Source: CAZQEZ01 sp964592475 (lineage in GTDB: Bacteria > Bacteroidota > Bacteroidia > Cytophagales > Cyclobacteriaceae). Taken from it: a stretch of 8,703 nt of DNA. The DNA lies in the NCBI GenBank assembly GCA_964592475.1, contig CAZQEZ010000166.1:1-8703 (forward strand), given 5' to 3'. Positions 1 to 6,622 of the stretch are shown here, in pieces (the first letter of the stretch is position 1; every line of letters begins with the position of its first letter). The notes beneath the pieces are model-generated. The model searched no databases and had not been told where the DNA came from. It worked only from the letters and a program-made list of their open reading frames with translations. A program made the translations under genes and the position numbers.

Positions 1-2
1 TA

Positions 3-200
3 CATAATATTGAAGATTTTATAGAACAGGATCAAGTTAAAATTGTTGTAGCAAATTCTATTGAGAATATGTTTTTAATAAATAAAAAATTAAAATTAGA
101 GTTACTAAATTATATTATTGATCCTAATACTAAAAAAGCTAAAGAGTATCTATATATACAAAATAAAGATATAGTCATGTCTAATGGCTATACATTATAA
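3..200 (+). CDS. C-terminal end of an upstream reading frame, partial at the left edge; possibly the same gene as 207-1418
   Basis: The frame is open from the left edge and ends at TAA 198-200, giving 65 residues of a protein whose start lies outside the window. The peptide is rich in Lys, Asn, Ile and Glu (it contains FIEQDQVKIVVANS and YIIDPNTKKAKEYL) and looks like real coding sequence of the same A+T-rich style as the next reading frame. I recognise no domain. The reading frame of 207-1418 is exactly the same frame, and only the codons AAC AAC separate this stop from the TTG at 207. The simplest view is that the two pieces are one gene interrupted by a nonsense codon. The alternative is two separate genes 6 nt apart in the same frame. 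ATG codons at 69 and 178 are in frame but would give only short peptides. Confidence 0.5.
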   Translation, partial: HNIEDFIEQDQVKIVVANSIENMFLINKKLKLELLNYIIDPNTKKAKEYLYIQNKDIVMSNGYTL

Positions 201-206
201 AACAAC

Positions 207-1418
207 TTGCTGAAGCAACTTAAATCAGAAAAAAATAAGAATATTTTAAAAAGAGTAGAAGAAATTATACCTAATTTGGTGATTAAGACTCCTGATTGGT
301 GTAATATTATTTTTAAGAATAAATCAATCGAACAAATTGATTTTTCAATAGTCCCGGGAATACAAAAGTCGATAGCTAATTCCACATCAACACGTGCTCA
401 AAACATTTCATTAAATACACAAGACGTGCCGCTTCAAGTAAAGGAAAGTGAGAAATTGGTGCCAGTGGATAAAACTACAGGAGAAACCATTTGGAAGGAT
501 GAAGTTTCGGATAATATATTTCCAGTGCTAAATTCTTGTGAAGTTCCATTATATGATTATCAAACATTTGAAAACGAAAGTTACATTTTTATAGACAAGT
601 TTGCCATAAATAATGATTTGCGAGCTGGAAGATTATGTTCTTCTCGCTTTAGAAAAAGTGGAACTAATGAAGAGTGTGAGCAAGTTTACGGAAGAGACTG
701 TGTAGAAGAAAAAAATGTAATAGAAGGAATAAAGCTTGCAAATAATACAGTTTTTAAAGGTATAAATAACCAACCAGGAGGTGAAGACGTAATATCATTG
801 CACTATACTTTTGTTGCTTCACAAATGTGTGGAGACCTATCAATACCAAAAGATTGTCCTCCAACCCAATGGAAATTTGTTTTTTTCGGCACAGTAAATG
901 ATTTTTTTGAGATACAATATCATTCTGGATATCCAACAACAGAAGAAGAAAAAGATGTTATTTTCAGATCTAGAGACTTTTATGTTAAAAGTTTTCCTAT
1001 TTATTATGATATACCTGTTGATTTATCCTTTGAACAAATTTACTCTCAAGCCCCATACTTAATCAATTCATCTAATAGTACTTGGGATGGTAATGTTTAT
1101 GGAAGTGTTGTGAGCTTTAGTATACATGAACATGATGACGTAATTGTTAAGGAAACGCAAAAACAAACAATTAAAGTTAGCAATACTACCAAAGTATCTA
1201 CTAAACTGACATTGGGAAAAGTATTCGAAGCAGGAGGTGATTTTAGTAATTCAGTAATCAGAACCTCTGAATATACATATGAAATTGAAGCTGGAAAGGA
1301 TGTTGAATTGGGTCAAAATGCGTCTGTTTATTATGATATTAACTATCAATTAGATAACTTTTTTGGAATAAATAAAACAACTGGCTCTGTCAACACTCAC
1401 TTTGCTTATTATCGGTAA
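207..1418 (+). CDS. Hypothetical protein with a beta-rich Thr/Ser C-terminal segment; probably the distal part of a gene broken at 198-200
   Basis: I do not recognise this 403-residue product. The start is doubtful: 207 is a TTG with no Shine-Dalgarno site, the only internal Met is at residue 207, and the same frame is open upstream to the window edge apart from TAA 198-200. Residues 1-50 are Lys/Asn-rich and probably helical. Residues 51-110 are polar. Residues 111-217 hold six of the seven cysteines (111, 144, 157, 165, 208, 217), which could form disulfides if the protein is exported. Residues 296-403 have alternating polar and hydrophobic residues rich in Thr, Ser and Val (KQTIKVSNTTKVSTKLTLG near 319-337), a pattern found in aerolysin-like pore-forming modules and other beta-sandwiches. 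That resemblance is inference from pattern only. No signal peptide can be judged because the true N-terminus is missing. Its A+T content is visibly higher than that of the genes from 1789 on. No partner gene is evident. Confidence 0.6.
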   Translation: MLKQLKSEKNKNILKRVEEIIPNLVIKTPDWCNIIFKNKSIEQIDFSIVPGIQKSIANSTSTRAQNISLNTQDVPLQVKESEKLVPVDKTTGETIWKDEVSDNIFPVLNSCEVPLYDYQTFENESYIFIDKFAINNDLRAGRLCSSRFRKSGTNEECEQVYGRDCVEEKNVIEGIKLANNTVFKGINNQPGGEDVISLHYTFVASQMCGDLSIPKDCPPTQWKFVFFGTVNDFFEIQYHSGYPTTEEEKDVIFRSRDFYVKSFPIYYDIPVDLSFEQIYSQAPYLINSSNSTWDGNVYGSVVSFSIHEHDDVIVKETQKQTIKVSNTTKVSTKLTLGKVFEAGGDFSNSVIRTSEYTYEIEAGKDVELGQNASVYYDINYQLDNFFGINKTTGSVNTHFAYYR

Positions 1419-1788
1419 TAATTATTTCTAAAAATTTGTAAAATTTAGTTTAACCGTATTCTGATGTAGTATAGGTATATAAAAGGTCTTCCAGAGTCCG
1501 CTTTTTCATATCTTATGAACATATAAACATATAAATAAAATATCATATACAATGTGTAAATATAATTATGGTATTTCAAATATAGTATGATTTTTATCAG
1601 CTTTTAATTCTGCATCATTTTATTAAATGTGCTTTTTCGTTGAATAAAAGATTATTTGGGGTCTTTTGAAGTAGGTGGTTATTTTTTTTAATGGTAATAA
1701 GTTAGCCAAGTTTACGATTGAGCACTGAAATATTTTATTTTTAGAAAATATCTATTATTATTACAATTCGATTCTCAAGAGAATTTCT
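1419..1788. other. 370-bp A+T-rich intergenic region without a recognisable gene
   Basis: No reading frame of useful length was found on either strand. The region holds two adjacent copies of ACATATAA at 1519-1534. It has an imperfect hairpin at 1485-1499 (GGTCT pairing with AGTCC across a T-T mismatch), followed by five T's at 1502-1506, which might be a weak terminator for the gene ending at 1418. It also has an A+T-only stem (ATATTTT 1730-1736 with AAAATAT 1745-1751) and the inverted repeat at 1771-1784 described separately. The operon beginning at 1789 must have its promoter here, but I see no good TTG-N19-TAnnTTTG pair. TACGATTG at 1713-1720 is the nearest -7 match and lacks a -33 TTG. 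Confidence 0.6.
1771..1784. repeat. Short perfect inverted repeat just upstream of the SUMF1 gene start
   Basis: ATTCTC (1771-1776) and GAGAAT (1779-1784) are reverse complements separated by AA, ending 4 nt before the ATG at 1789. As RNA it can form a 5-bp stem with a CAAG loop that would cover the purine-rich AAGAGAA, the only ribosome-binding-like sequence upstream of this start. As DNA it could be a half-site pair for a dimeric regulator. A repeat of this length can occur by chance. Confidence 0.3.
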
Positions 1789-2583
1789 ATGTTTAAATAT
1801 TTTATTTTACTTGCTTTTATATTTAATGTCAACAACTGTTTTGCACAGGATCCTATTGCTGATACCTTAGTAGTATTGAATGACTCTGTATCCATTTATT
1901 TTCAATACATCCCGGAAGGTGATTTTTGGCAAGGTAGCGCGGCCGTTCAACCTAACCGGCAAAAAGATGAGGGACCCAGACATCTTGTTAATTTGACAAA
2001 AGGATTTTATTTGGGAACCTATGAGGTGACTCAACAGCAATGGGAAGTTGTAATTGGACACAATCCTGCTGTTTTTTCTAATCTCCCCAATTCCGAAACG
2101 AGGCCGGTAGAGTCGGTAAGTTGGAACGATACTCAATTTTTTATCAATAAACTCAATCAATTGAATATCGGAAAATTTCGGTTGCCTACGGAGGCAGAAT
2201 GGGAATATGCTTGCCGCGCGGGCAGTGAAACAGCTTACTATTGGGGAGAGTCGATGGCTGAAAATGGTCAAAGCGATTACACATGGGCTAATTCACGCTC
2301 GATGGCTATGACACATCCCGCCGGTCAAAAGAAGCCCAATGCCTGGGGACTATTTGACATGGCAGGCAATGTGTGGGAATGGTGTAGCGACTGGTATGGC
2401 CCATACCCTGCTGAAGAGGTGACTGATCCTCAAGGACCTATAGATGGTAAGATGAAAGTTTTCAGAGGGGCCAGTTGGTATGATTTTTATGAATCGCACC
2501 GCTCTGCCAATCGACATAAGCATGCGCCGGATGAGAAGTATACAGCTATAGGATTTAGACTGGTTTTGGAAAAAGAGCTATGA
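1789..2583 (+). CDS. Exported SUMF1 (FGE-sulfatase fold) domain protein, first of a tandem pair; catalytic cysteines absent
   Basis: The product is 264 residues. An N-terminal signal peptide (hydrophobic residues 5-14, likely cleavage after CFA at 19) points to the periplasm or outside. The rest is a single SUMF1 domain: YIPEGDFWQGS (40-50), GFYLGTYEVTQQQW (72-85), PVESVSW (106-112), RLPTEAEWEYACRAG (131-145), NAWGLFDMAGNVWEW (184-198), FRGASW (225-230) and GFRLVLE (255-261). Formylglycine-generating enzymes use two cysteines in the segment after the RGGS motif. Here that stretch (231-243, YDFYESHRSANRH) has none, so sulfatase activation is unlikely despite the name usually given to this family. 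Cys142 and Cys199 remain and might pair. SUMF1 folds also serve in other enzymes and in structural envelope proteins such as GldJ and GldK, but this protein is too short for those. It overlaps the next gene by 4 nt (ATGA) and is closely similar to it. Confidence 0.9.
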   Translation: MFKYFILLAFIFNVNNCFAQDPIADTLVVLNDSVSIYFQYIPEGDFWQGSAAVQPNRQKDEGPRHLVNLTKGFYLGTYEVTQQQWEVVIGHNPAVFSNLPNSETRPVESVSWNDTQFFINKLNQLNIGKFRLPTEAEWEYACRAGSETAYYWGESMAENGQSDYTWANSRSMAMTHPAGQKKPNAWGLFDMAGNVWEWCSDWYGPYPAEEVTDPQGPIDGKMKVFRGASWYDFYESHRSANRHKHAPDEKYTAIGFRLVLEKEL

Positions 2584-3368
2584 GATATTTGATAATTATT
2601 GTTTTTTTATTAGCCTGCAGGCCGGAAAGATCAGATTCAGATACTAAAAACGTGAATTTGCCTGACGGAACTACAATTGAATTTGTATACATTCCTGCTG
2701 GCAATTTTAAAATGGGAAGTGCTCCCGATGAGCAAGACAGACATGGCGATGAAGGCCCTGCTCGTAAAGTTACTATTAGTAAAGGATTTTACCTGGGCAA
2801 ATATGAAGTGACTCAGCAGCAGTGGATCAGTGTAATGCAATACAATCCTGCTGTTTTCCAAAAAGAGGCAAACTATTTGCAAAAACCGATAGATTGGGTG
2901 TCCTGGTTCGATTGCCAGGAATTTATAAGCCAATTGAATCAACTAGGTGTGGGGCATTTTCGATTACCTACCGAAGCTGAGTGGGAATATGCTTGCCGGG
3001 CCGGTACTGAAACCCGGTACTATTGGGGCTATGATGTGGAAGATAACAAGGTGTACCAAAATGCCTGGGCCTTTAGTCGGGCTGAGGGCAAAAGCCACCC
3101 GGTAGGACTAAAAAAACCCAATGCCTGGGGGCTTTATGATATGAGTGGCAATGTTTGGGAATGGTGCTCAGATTGGCGTGGACCGTACAATCCGTCTGAC
3201 ACAATTAATCCAAGTGGTCCTCTAGAAGGTACAAAAAAAATCTACCGTGGAGGCAGCTGGTTCAATAAGCCTAGTACTTTACGCTCTGCCAACCGGCATG
3301 GTCACGAACCTGATGTGAGAGGTACCAATGCCGGACTAAGGTTAGTATTAGAAATATCTAATGATTAA
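2580..3368 (+). CDS. SUMF1 (FGE-sulfatase fold) domain lipoprotein, second of a tandem pair; catalytic cysteines absent
   Basis: The product is 262 residues, with a short lipoprotein signal (MRYLIIIVFLLAC) whose lipobox LLAC puts the lipidated cysteine at residue 13. The following RPERSDSD gives an acidic N-terminus on the mature protein, which would fit outer-membrane anchoring. The SUMF1 domain covers roughly 34-258: YIPAGNFKMGS (38-48), GFYLGKYEVTQQQW (69-82), RLPTEAEWEYACRAG (128-142), NAWGLYDMSGNVWEW (181-195), YRGGSW (222-227) and GLRLVLE (252-258). As in its neighbour, the region after RGGSW (FNKPSTLRSANRH) has no cysteine, so formylglycine generation is not expected. The two proteins align over their whole length with long identical blocks, so they arose by tandem duplication. 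The ATG overlaps the preceding TGA, which suggests translational coupling. The specific partner or substrate cannot be told from the sequence. Confidence 0.92.
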   Translation: MRYLIIIVFLLACRPERSDSDTKNVNLPDGTTIEFVYIPAGNFKMGSAPDEQDRHGDEGPARKVTISKGFYLGKYEVTQQQWISVMQYNPAVFQKEANYLQKPIDWVSWFDCQEFISQLNQLGVGHFRLPTEAEWEYACRAGTETRYYWGYDVEDNKVYQNAWAFSRAEGKSHPVGLKKPNAWGLYDMSGNVWEWCSDWRGPYNPSDTINPSGPLEGTKKIYRGGSWFNKPSTLRSANRHGHEPDVRGTNAGLRLVLEISND

Positions 3369-3400
3369 ACCAGGATTTGGAGATAATGATTTATTGAAAT

Positions 3401-4678
3401 ATGAAAATAGCTAATCAATTAGAAGAATTGTTAAAGGCCGGCGTAATTTCTACTGAAACTGCTACTGCTATTGAATCTTACTATCAGCAAAGGAATAACG
3501 GACAGCAAAACCAGAGCAGATTAACGATAGCTTTTGGCATATTAGGGGCCACTTTGATGGGTTTGGGAATTATATTAATTATTGCTCACAATTGGGATAA
3601 CCTTAATCGAACCACTAAAACTTTTTTCGCTTTTTTACCGCTGGTTCTTGGGCAAGTAGCTGGTTTATTCACTTTATTTAAGAAATATGATAGTGCCTCC
3701 TGGCGAGAAGGTACTGCGGTATTTTTGTTTTTTGCAGTTTCAGCCAGCATTGCTATGGTTAGCCAGATTTACAATATTCCCGGGGACATGGCCAGCTTTT
3801 TATTGACCTGGATGCTTTTATCTTTGCCGTTGTTTTATTTACTTCGATCATCTCTTACCGCTTTGCTATATTTAATCGGAATAACCGCCTTCGGAGTAGC
3901 AGAAGGATACTTCAATAATACGCCGGGCCCGATATGGACCTTTTGGTTATTATTCATCGCGTTACTTCCTTATTATTATTGGTTACTCAAGCGTAAGCCT
4001 GAAGGAAATTTCACTTCTTTCTTCAACTGGCTAGTGCCTACGTCTTTGATAATTTGTTTAGGACTTTTTTCGGAAAGTGGAGAAGAACTAATACTGTTAG
4101 CTTATTTACTTCTGTTATCTTTATTTTATTTGATAGGAAATTATCGTGTTTTTAAATCTTTGAGTATTTTCAGCAATGGCTATTTAATTATTGGTTTACT
4201 CGGAAGTTTAGGCATTCTTCTTTTTCTTAGCTTTGATGATTTTTGGCAATCTTGGGTTGAATTAAAATTTTTACAATTGTTTTCTAACGCTGAAATATGG
4301 CTGGTAATAGCATTGCTTGGAGTATCAATATATTATATGATATTGCAAAAGTGGAAGTTAAAACCGCTACTTTGGTTGCCAATATTTACATTTTTTATCT
4401 TTATTGTAGGTTTATATTCTGTTCTTGTTCCCTTAATATTAGTAAATATATTTTATTTACTTATCGGTATTTATTTTATAAAGGAAGGTGCTAAGGAAGA
4501 TCACTTAGGTCTTTTAAATTTGGGGTTACTAATAATAGCATCATTAGTTGTTGCCAGGTTTTTTGATGCCAATCTATCTTTTGTAATACGTGGATTCTTG
4601 TTTTTATTTGTTGGAAGTGGATTTTTCATTGCCAACTATAAAATGTTGAAAAAAAGAAAAAAGCAGATAACTCGATAA
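3401..4678 (+). CDS. DUF2157 multi-pass membrane protein
   Basis: The product is 425 residues. Residues 1-40 are soluble and helical (LEELLKAGVISTETATAIESYY), which is the N-terminal segment typical of DUF2157. After that come about 12-14 hydrophobic helices, at roughly 41-65, 73-93, 104-124, 131-148, 150-171, 176-195, 206-223, 229-249, 259-279, 297-315, 323-361 (probably two), 370-388 and 392-413. The C-terminus is a basic tail (KKRKKQ). AHNWDNL after the first helix and the SQIYNIPGD region after the third match what I know of the family. The biochemical function of DUF2157 proteins is not established; it is known mainly as an inner-membrane protein encoded beside GDYXXLXY or DUF4401 proteins, as here. 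It starts 32 nt after the SUMF1 lipoprotein gene and ends 3 nt before the next gene. No alternative frame or truncation is visible. Confidence 0.9.
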   Translation: MKIANQLEELLKAGVISTETATAIESYYQQRNNGQQNQSRLTIAFGILGATLMGLGIILIIAHNWDNLNRTTKTFFAFLPLVLGQVAGLFTLFKKYDSASWREGTAVFLFFAVSASIAMVSQIYNIPGDMASFLLTWMLLSLPLFYLLRSSLTALLYLIGITAFGVAEGYFNNTPGPIWTFWLLFIALLPYYYWLLKRKPEGNFTSFFNWLVPTSLIICLGLFSESGEELILLAYLLLLSLFYLIGNYRVFKSLSIFSNGYLIIGLLGSLGILLFLSFDDFWQSWVELKFLQLFSNAEIWLVIALLGVSIYYMILQKWKLKPLLWLPIFTFFIFIVGLYSVLVPLILVNIFYLLIGIYFIKEGAKEDHLGLLNLGLLIIASLVVARFFDANLSFVIRGFLFLFVGSGFFIANYKMLKKRKKQITR

Positions 4679-4681
4679 AAC

Positions 4682-5224
4682 ATGAAAAAGATAATTATTC
4701 CAGCATTTTTTATATTGCTAGCAGCACAATTATATGTACCTGCTTCTATGATTATGGAGAGAGAAAACGTGATTGATCAGGGCGAGGTATATTTATTTAA
4801 AACCGCACCAATTGATCCAAGAGATCCGTTTCGTGGTCAATACATCAGGCTCAATTTTGATGAAGATAGCTATGTGCCCAAAGATATTAGCCGTTTTGAT
4901 CATGGCCAAGACGTATTTGTTCATATTAAAAAAAATGATGACAATATAGTCAAAGTAGTAGGTGTAAGTTACACCAAACCTAATAAGGAGAATTATTTAA
5001 AAGTTAAAATAAGCAATATTTCAAACGACCGCATTTATTTTGAATACCCGTTTACAAGATTTTACATGGAGGAAAGTAAAGCAGCAAAGGCTGAAAACGC
5101 CCTCAGGCAGATAACTGGTGGGGAAAGGAAGAAAGCTTATGCAAAAGTATATGTATTGCAGGGGCAAAGTGTTTTGACTGACGTTATTGTAGAGGGCAAA
5201 TCAATAAAGTTAATGGGTGAATAG
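4682..5224 (+). CDS. GDYXXLXY-family membrane-anchored protein with a variant signature
   Basis: The product is 180 residues. A single N-terminal hydrophobic segment (about 3-20, IIIPAFFILLAAQLYVP) is an uncleaved anchor or signal, with the rest probably outside the cytoplasm. PIDPRDPFRG (43-52) leads into GQYIRLNF (52-59), which occupies the position of the family signature G-D-Y-x-x-L-x-Y but has Gln for Asp and Phe for the last Tyr. A later YPFTRFYMEE (122-131) and the C-terminal beta-rich part with a VIVEGKSI segment (168-175) also fit the family. The gene lies 3 nt after the DUF2157 gene, its usual partner, so the two are almost surely co-translated and may form one membrane complex; what that complex does is unknown. 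The reading frame is complete and converges on mgtE with a 34-nt gap in which I see no clear hairpin terminator. Confidence 0.88.
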   Translation: MKKIIIPAFFILLAAQLYVPASMIMERENVIDQGEVYLFKTAPIDPRDPFRGQYIRLNFDEDSYVPKDISRFDHGQDVFVHIKKNDDNIVKVVGVSYTKPNKENYLKVKISNISNDRIYFEYPFTRFYMEESKAAKAENALRQITGGERKKAYAKVYVLQGQSVLTDVIVEGKSIKLMGE

Positions 5225-5258
5225 TACATAATGGCTCAATGGATAGAATAGACGTTTT

Positions 5259-6620
5259 TCACAACACATAGATCATTCTCGCTACACTGAAATACACCGC
5301 TAGGCCAATCAAATCATTGGCAGTAGTAATAAATGGCCCGGAAGCTAAGGCTGGATTTATGCCAATTTTATCTAAAATTAACGGTGTAACTGTTCCCATA
5401 AATGAAGCCAATAAAACCACTGAGAATAATGCAATGGAAACTACAATTGCCACCTGGTTGTCGTCCATGAGCAGATAATTGAAGCCAAATACTAAAGTAG
5501 ATAGCACCAACCCATTGATTATAGCCACTGTTGCTCCTTTGAAAAGACGGCGTATCCAGCTGCCCCTTAATGAAGGTTCACTAGCAAGCGTTTGTACAAC
5601 GATAGAAGATGACTGAATGCCCACATTGCCACCGGTTGCGGTTATTAAAGGAATGAAAAATGCCATTGCTGGTATTAAGGCAATATCCTTTTCGAAAAGA
5701 CCGATAAAGCGAGCACCAATTAAACCACCAACTAATCCAATAATCAGCCATGGAAGTCGCGCCCGGGTAAGCAACCACACGGTGTCATCCTCTTCCACAT
5801 CTTCGGATATACCGGCCATCATTTGCCGCTCTTGTTCGGCCATTTCAGTGATTAAGTCTATTACATCATCAATAGTTATTCTACCTACCAGTTTTCCTTT
5901 TACATTTACAACAGGTACAGCTTCCAAATCATATTTTTGCATAATACTGGCAACCTCTTCACTATCCATTACCGTCTCTACTCGCATGAGCTCCGATTCA
6001 TAGAGGTCTGAAATACGCGTAAAATCATTGGCTAATATGATTTTTTTTAAAGAAACCCTTCCCAGCAGGGTATTTTTATCGTCTACCACGTATACCGAGT
6101 ATATTTTTTCCACGTCTTCCTTTTGGCGGCGAATCTCGTCAATTGTTTGTACTACCGTCCAATTCACGTTGGCTTTTATTAGTTCTTTTGCCATCAGTGC
6201 CCCGGCACAATCTTCTTCATACCGCATCAGTTCAAGAATATAGCTGGCTTTTTCTTCATTTTCCAGAGCGCCAATTATCTTTTCCCCGAATTTCACCGGC
6301 ACGTCATTAAGTAAATCAGCAGCATCATCCGAATCCATGTAGTCCACGAATTTTGCTACTTCTTCAGGTTCAAAAGTTTTGATGAAGTTGCGCCGTGTAT
6401 CTTCTTCAATATGGCTAATAACTTCTGAGGCAAATTCTTTATCGAGTTTAGAAATCACAAATTTCGATTCGTCTGTGCCAAATTCATCCAGCATACTGGC
6501 TACATCAGCAGTATTAGCTTCTTCCATGCTTTGCTTTATGCTTTCACCATCTTGCTCTTCAATGGCTTTTTGTAACCATTCGTAATAATCACGGGAAAAA
6601 GTAAATTCATAAACTGGCAT
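5259..6620 (-). CDS. mgtE: Magnesium transporter MgtE
   Basis: This is an inner-membrane Mg2+ channel of 453 residues, the normal length for the family. The order is an N-terminal superhelical MgtE_N domain (about 20-125), then a CBS pair (about 137-260, beginning at the YEEDCAGALM motif and including VDDKNTLLGRVSLKKI and VNVKGKLVGRITIDDVIDLI), an acidic linker (272-279), and a membrane domain of about five helices (288-453). The membrane domain has ATGGNVGIQSSS (328-339) and NPALASGPFITTANDLIG (422-439); Asp436 there matches the pore Asp that binds Mg2+ in characterised MgtE. The acidic N-domain and CBS pair are the Mg2+-sensing gate in that protein. The start ATG lies 2 nt after the rsmA stop, so it is the second gene of an rsmA-mgtE operon with no room for its own promoter. 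All key motifs are intact. Confidence 0.96.
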   Translation of the reverse strand: MPVYEFTFSRDYYEWLQKAIEEQDGESIKQSMEEANTADVASMLDEFGTDESKFVISKLDKEFASEVISHIEEDTRRNFIKTFEPEEVAKFVDYMDSDDAADLLNDVPVKFGEKIIGALENEEKASYILELMRYEEDCAGALMAKELIKANVNWTVVQTIDEIRRQKEDVEKIYSVYVVDDKNTLLGRVSLKKIILANDFTRISDLYESELMRVETVMDSEEVASIMQKYDLEAVPVVNVKGKLVGRITIDDVIDLITEMAEQERQMMAGISEDVEEDDTVWLLTRARLPWLIIGLVGGLIGARFIGLFEKDIALIPAMAFFIPLITATGGNVGIQSSSIVVQTLASEPSLRGSWIRRLFKGATVAIINGLVLSTLVFGFNYLLMDDNQVAIVVSIALFSVVLLASFMGTVTPLILDKIGINPALASGPFITTANDLIGLAVYFSVARMIYVL

Positions 6621-6622
6621 AT

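Noticed and set aside
1485..1506. Hairpin GGTCT/AGTCC followed by five T's as a terminator for the gene ending at 1418
   Set aside because: The stem has a central mismatch and only four true pairs, and it lies 67 nt after the stop; too weak to call as a separate feature.
1519..1534. Adjacent ACATATAA copies as an iteron or regulatory array
   Set aside because: Only two 8-bp copies in very A+T-rich DNA, easily explained by chance.
1713..1720. TACGATTG as the -7 element for the SUMF1 operon
   Set aside because: One mismatch in the core TTTG and no TTG at the expected -33 position.
2580..3368. Identity as gliding-motility GldJ or GldK
   Set aside because: It shares the SUMF1 fold and a lipoprotein signal but is much shorter than those proteins, and no other gld gene is nearby.
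5225..5258. Shared bidirectional terminator between the GDYXXLXY gene and mgtE
   Set aside because: The 34-nt gap contains no inverted repeat that I could find, only a T-run near 5254.
5617..6585. Several plus-strand open frames opposite mgtE
   Set aside because: They are Ser-rich antisense shadows of the mgtE coding strand with no motifs of their own.
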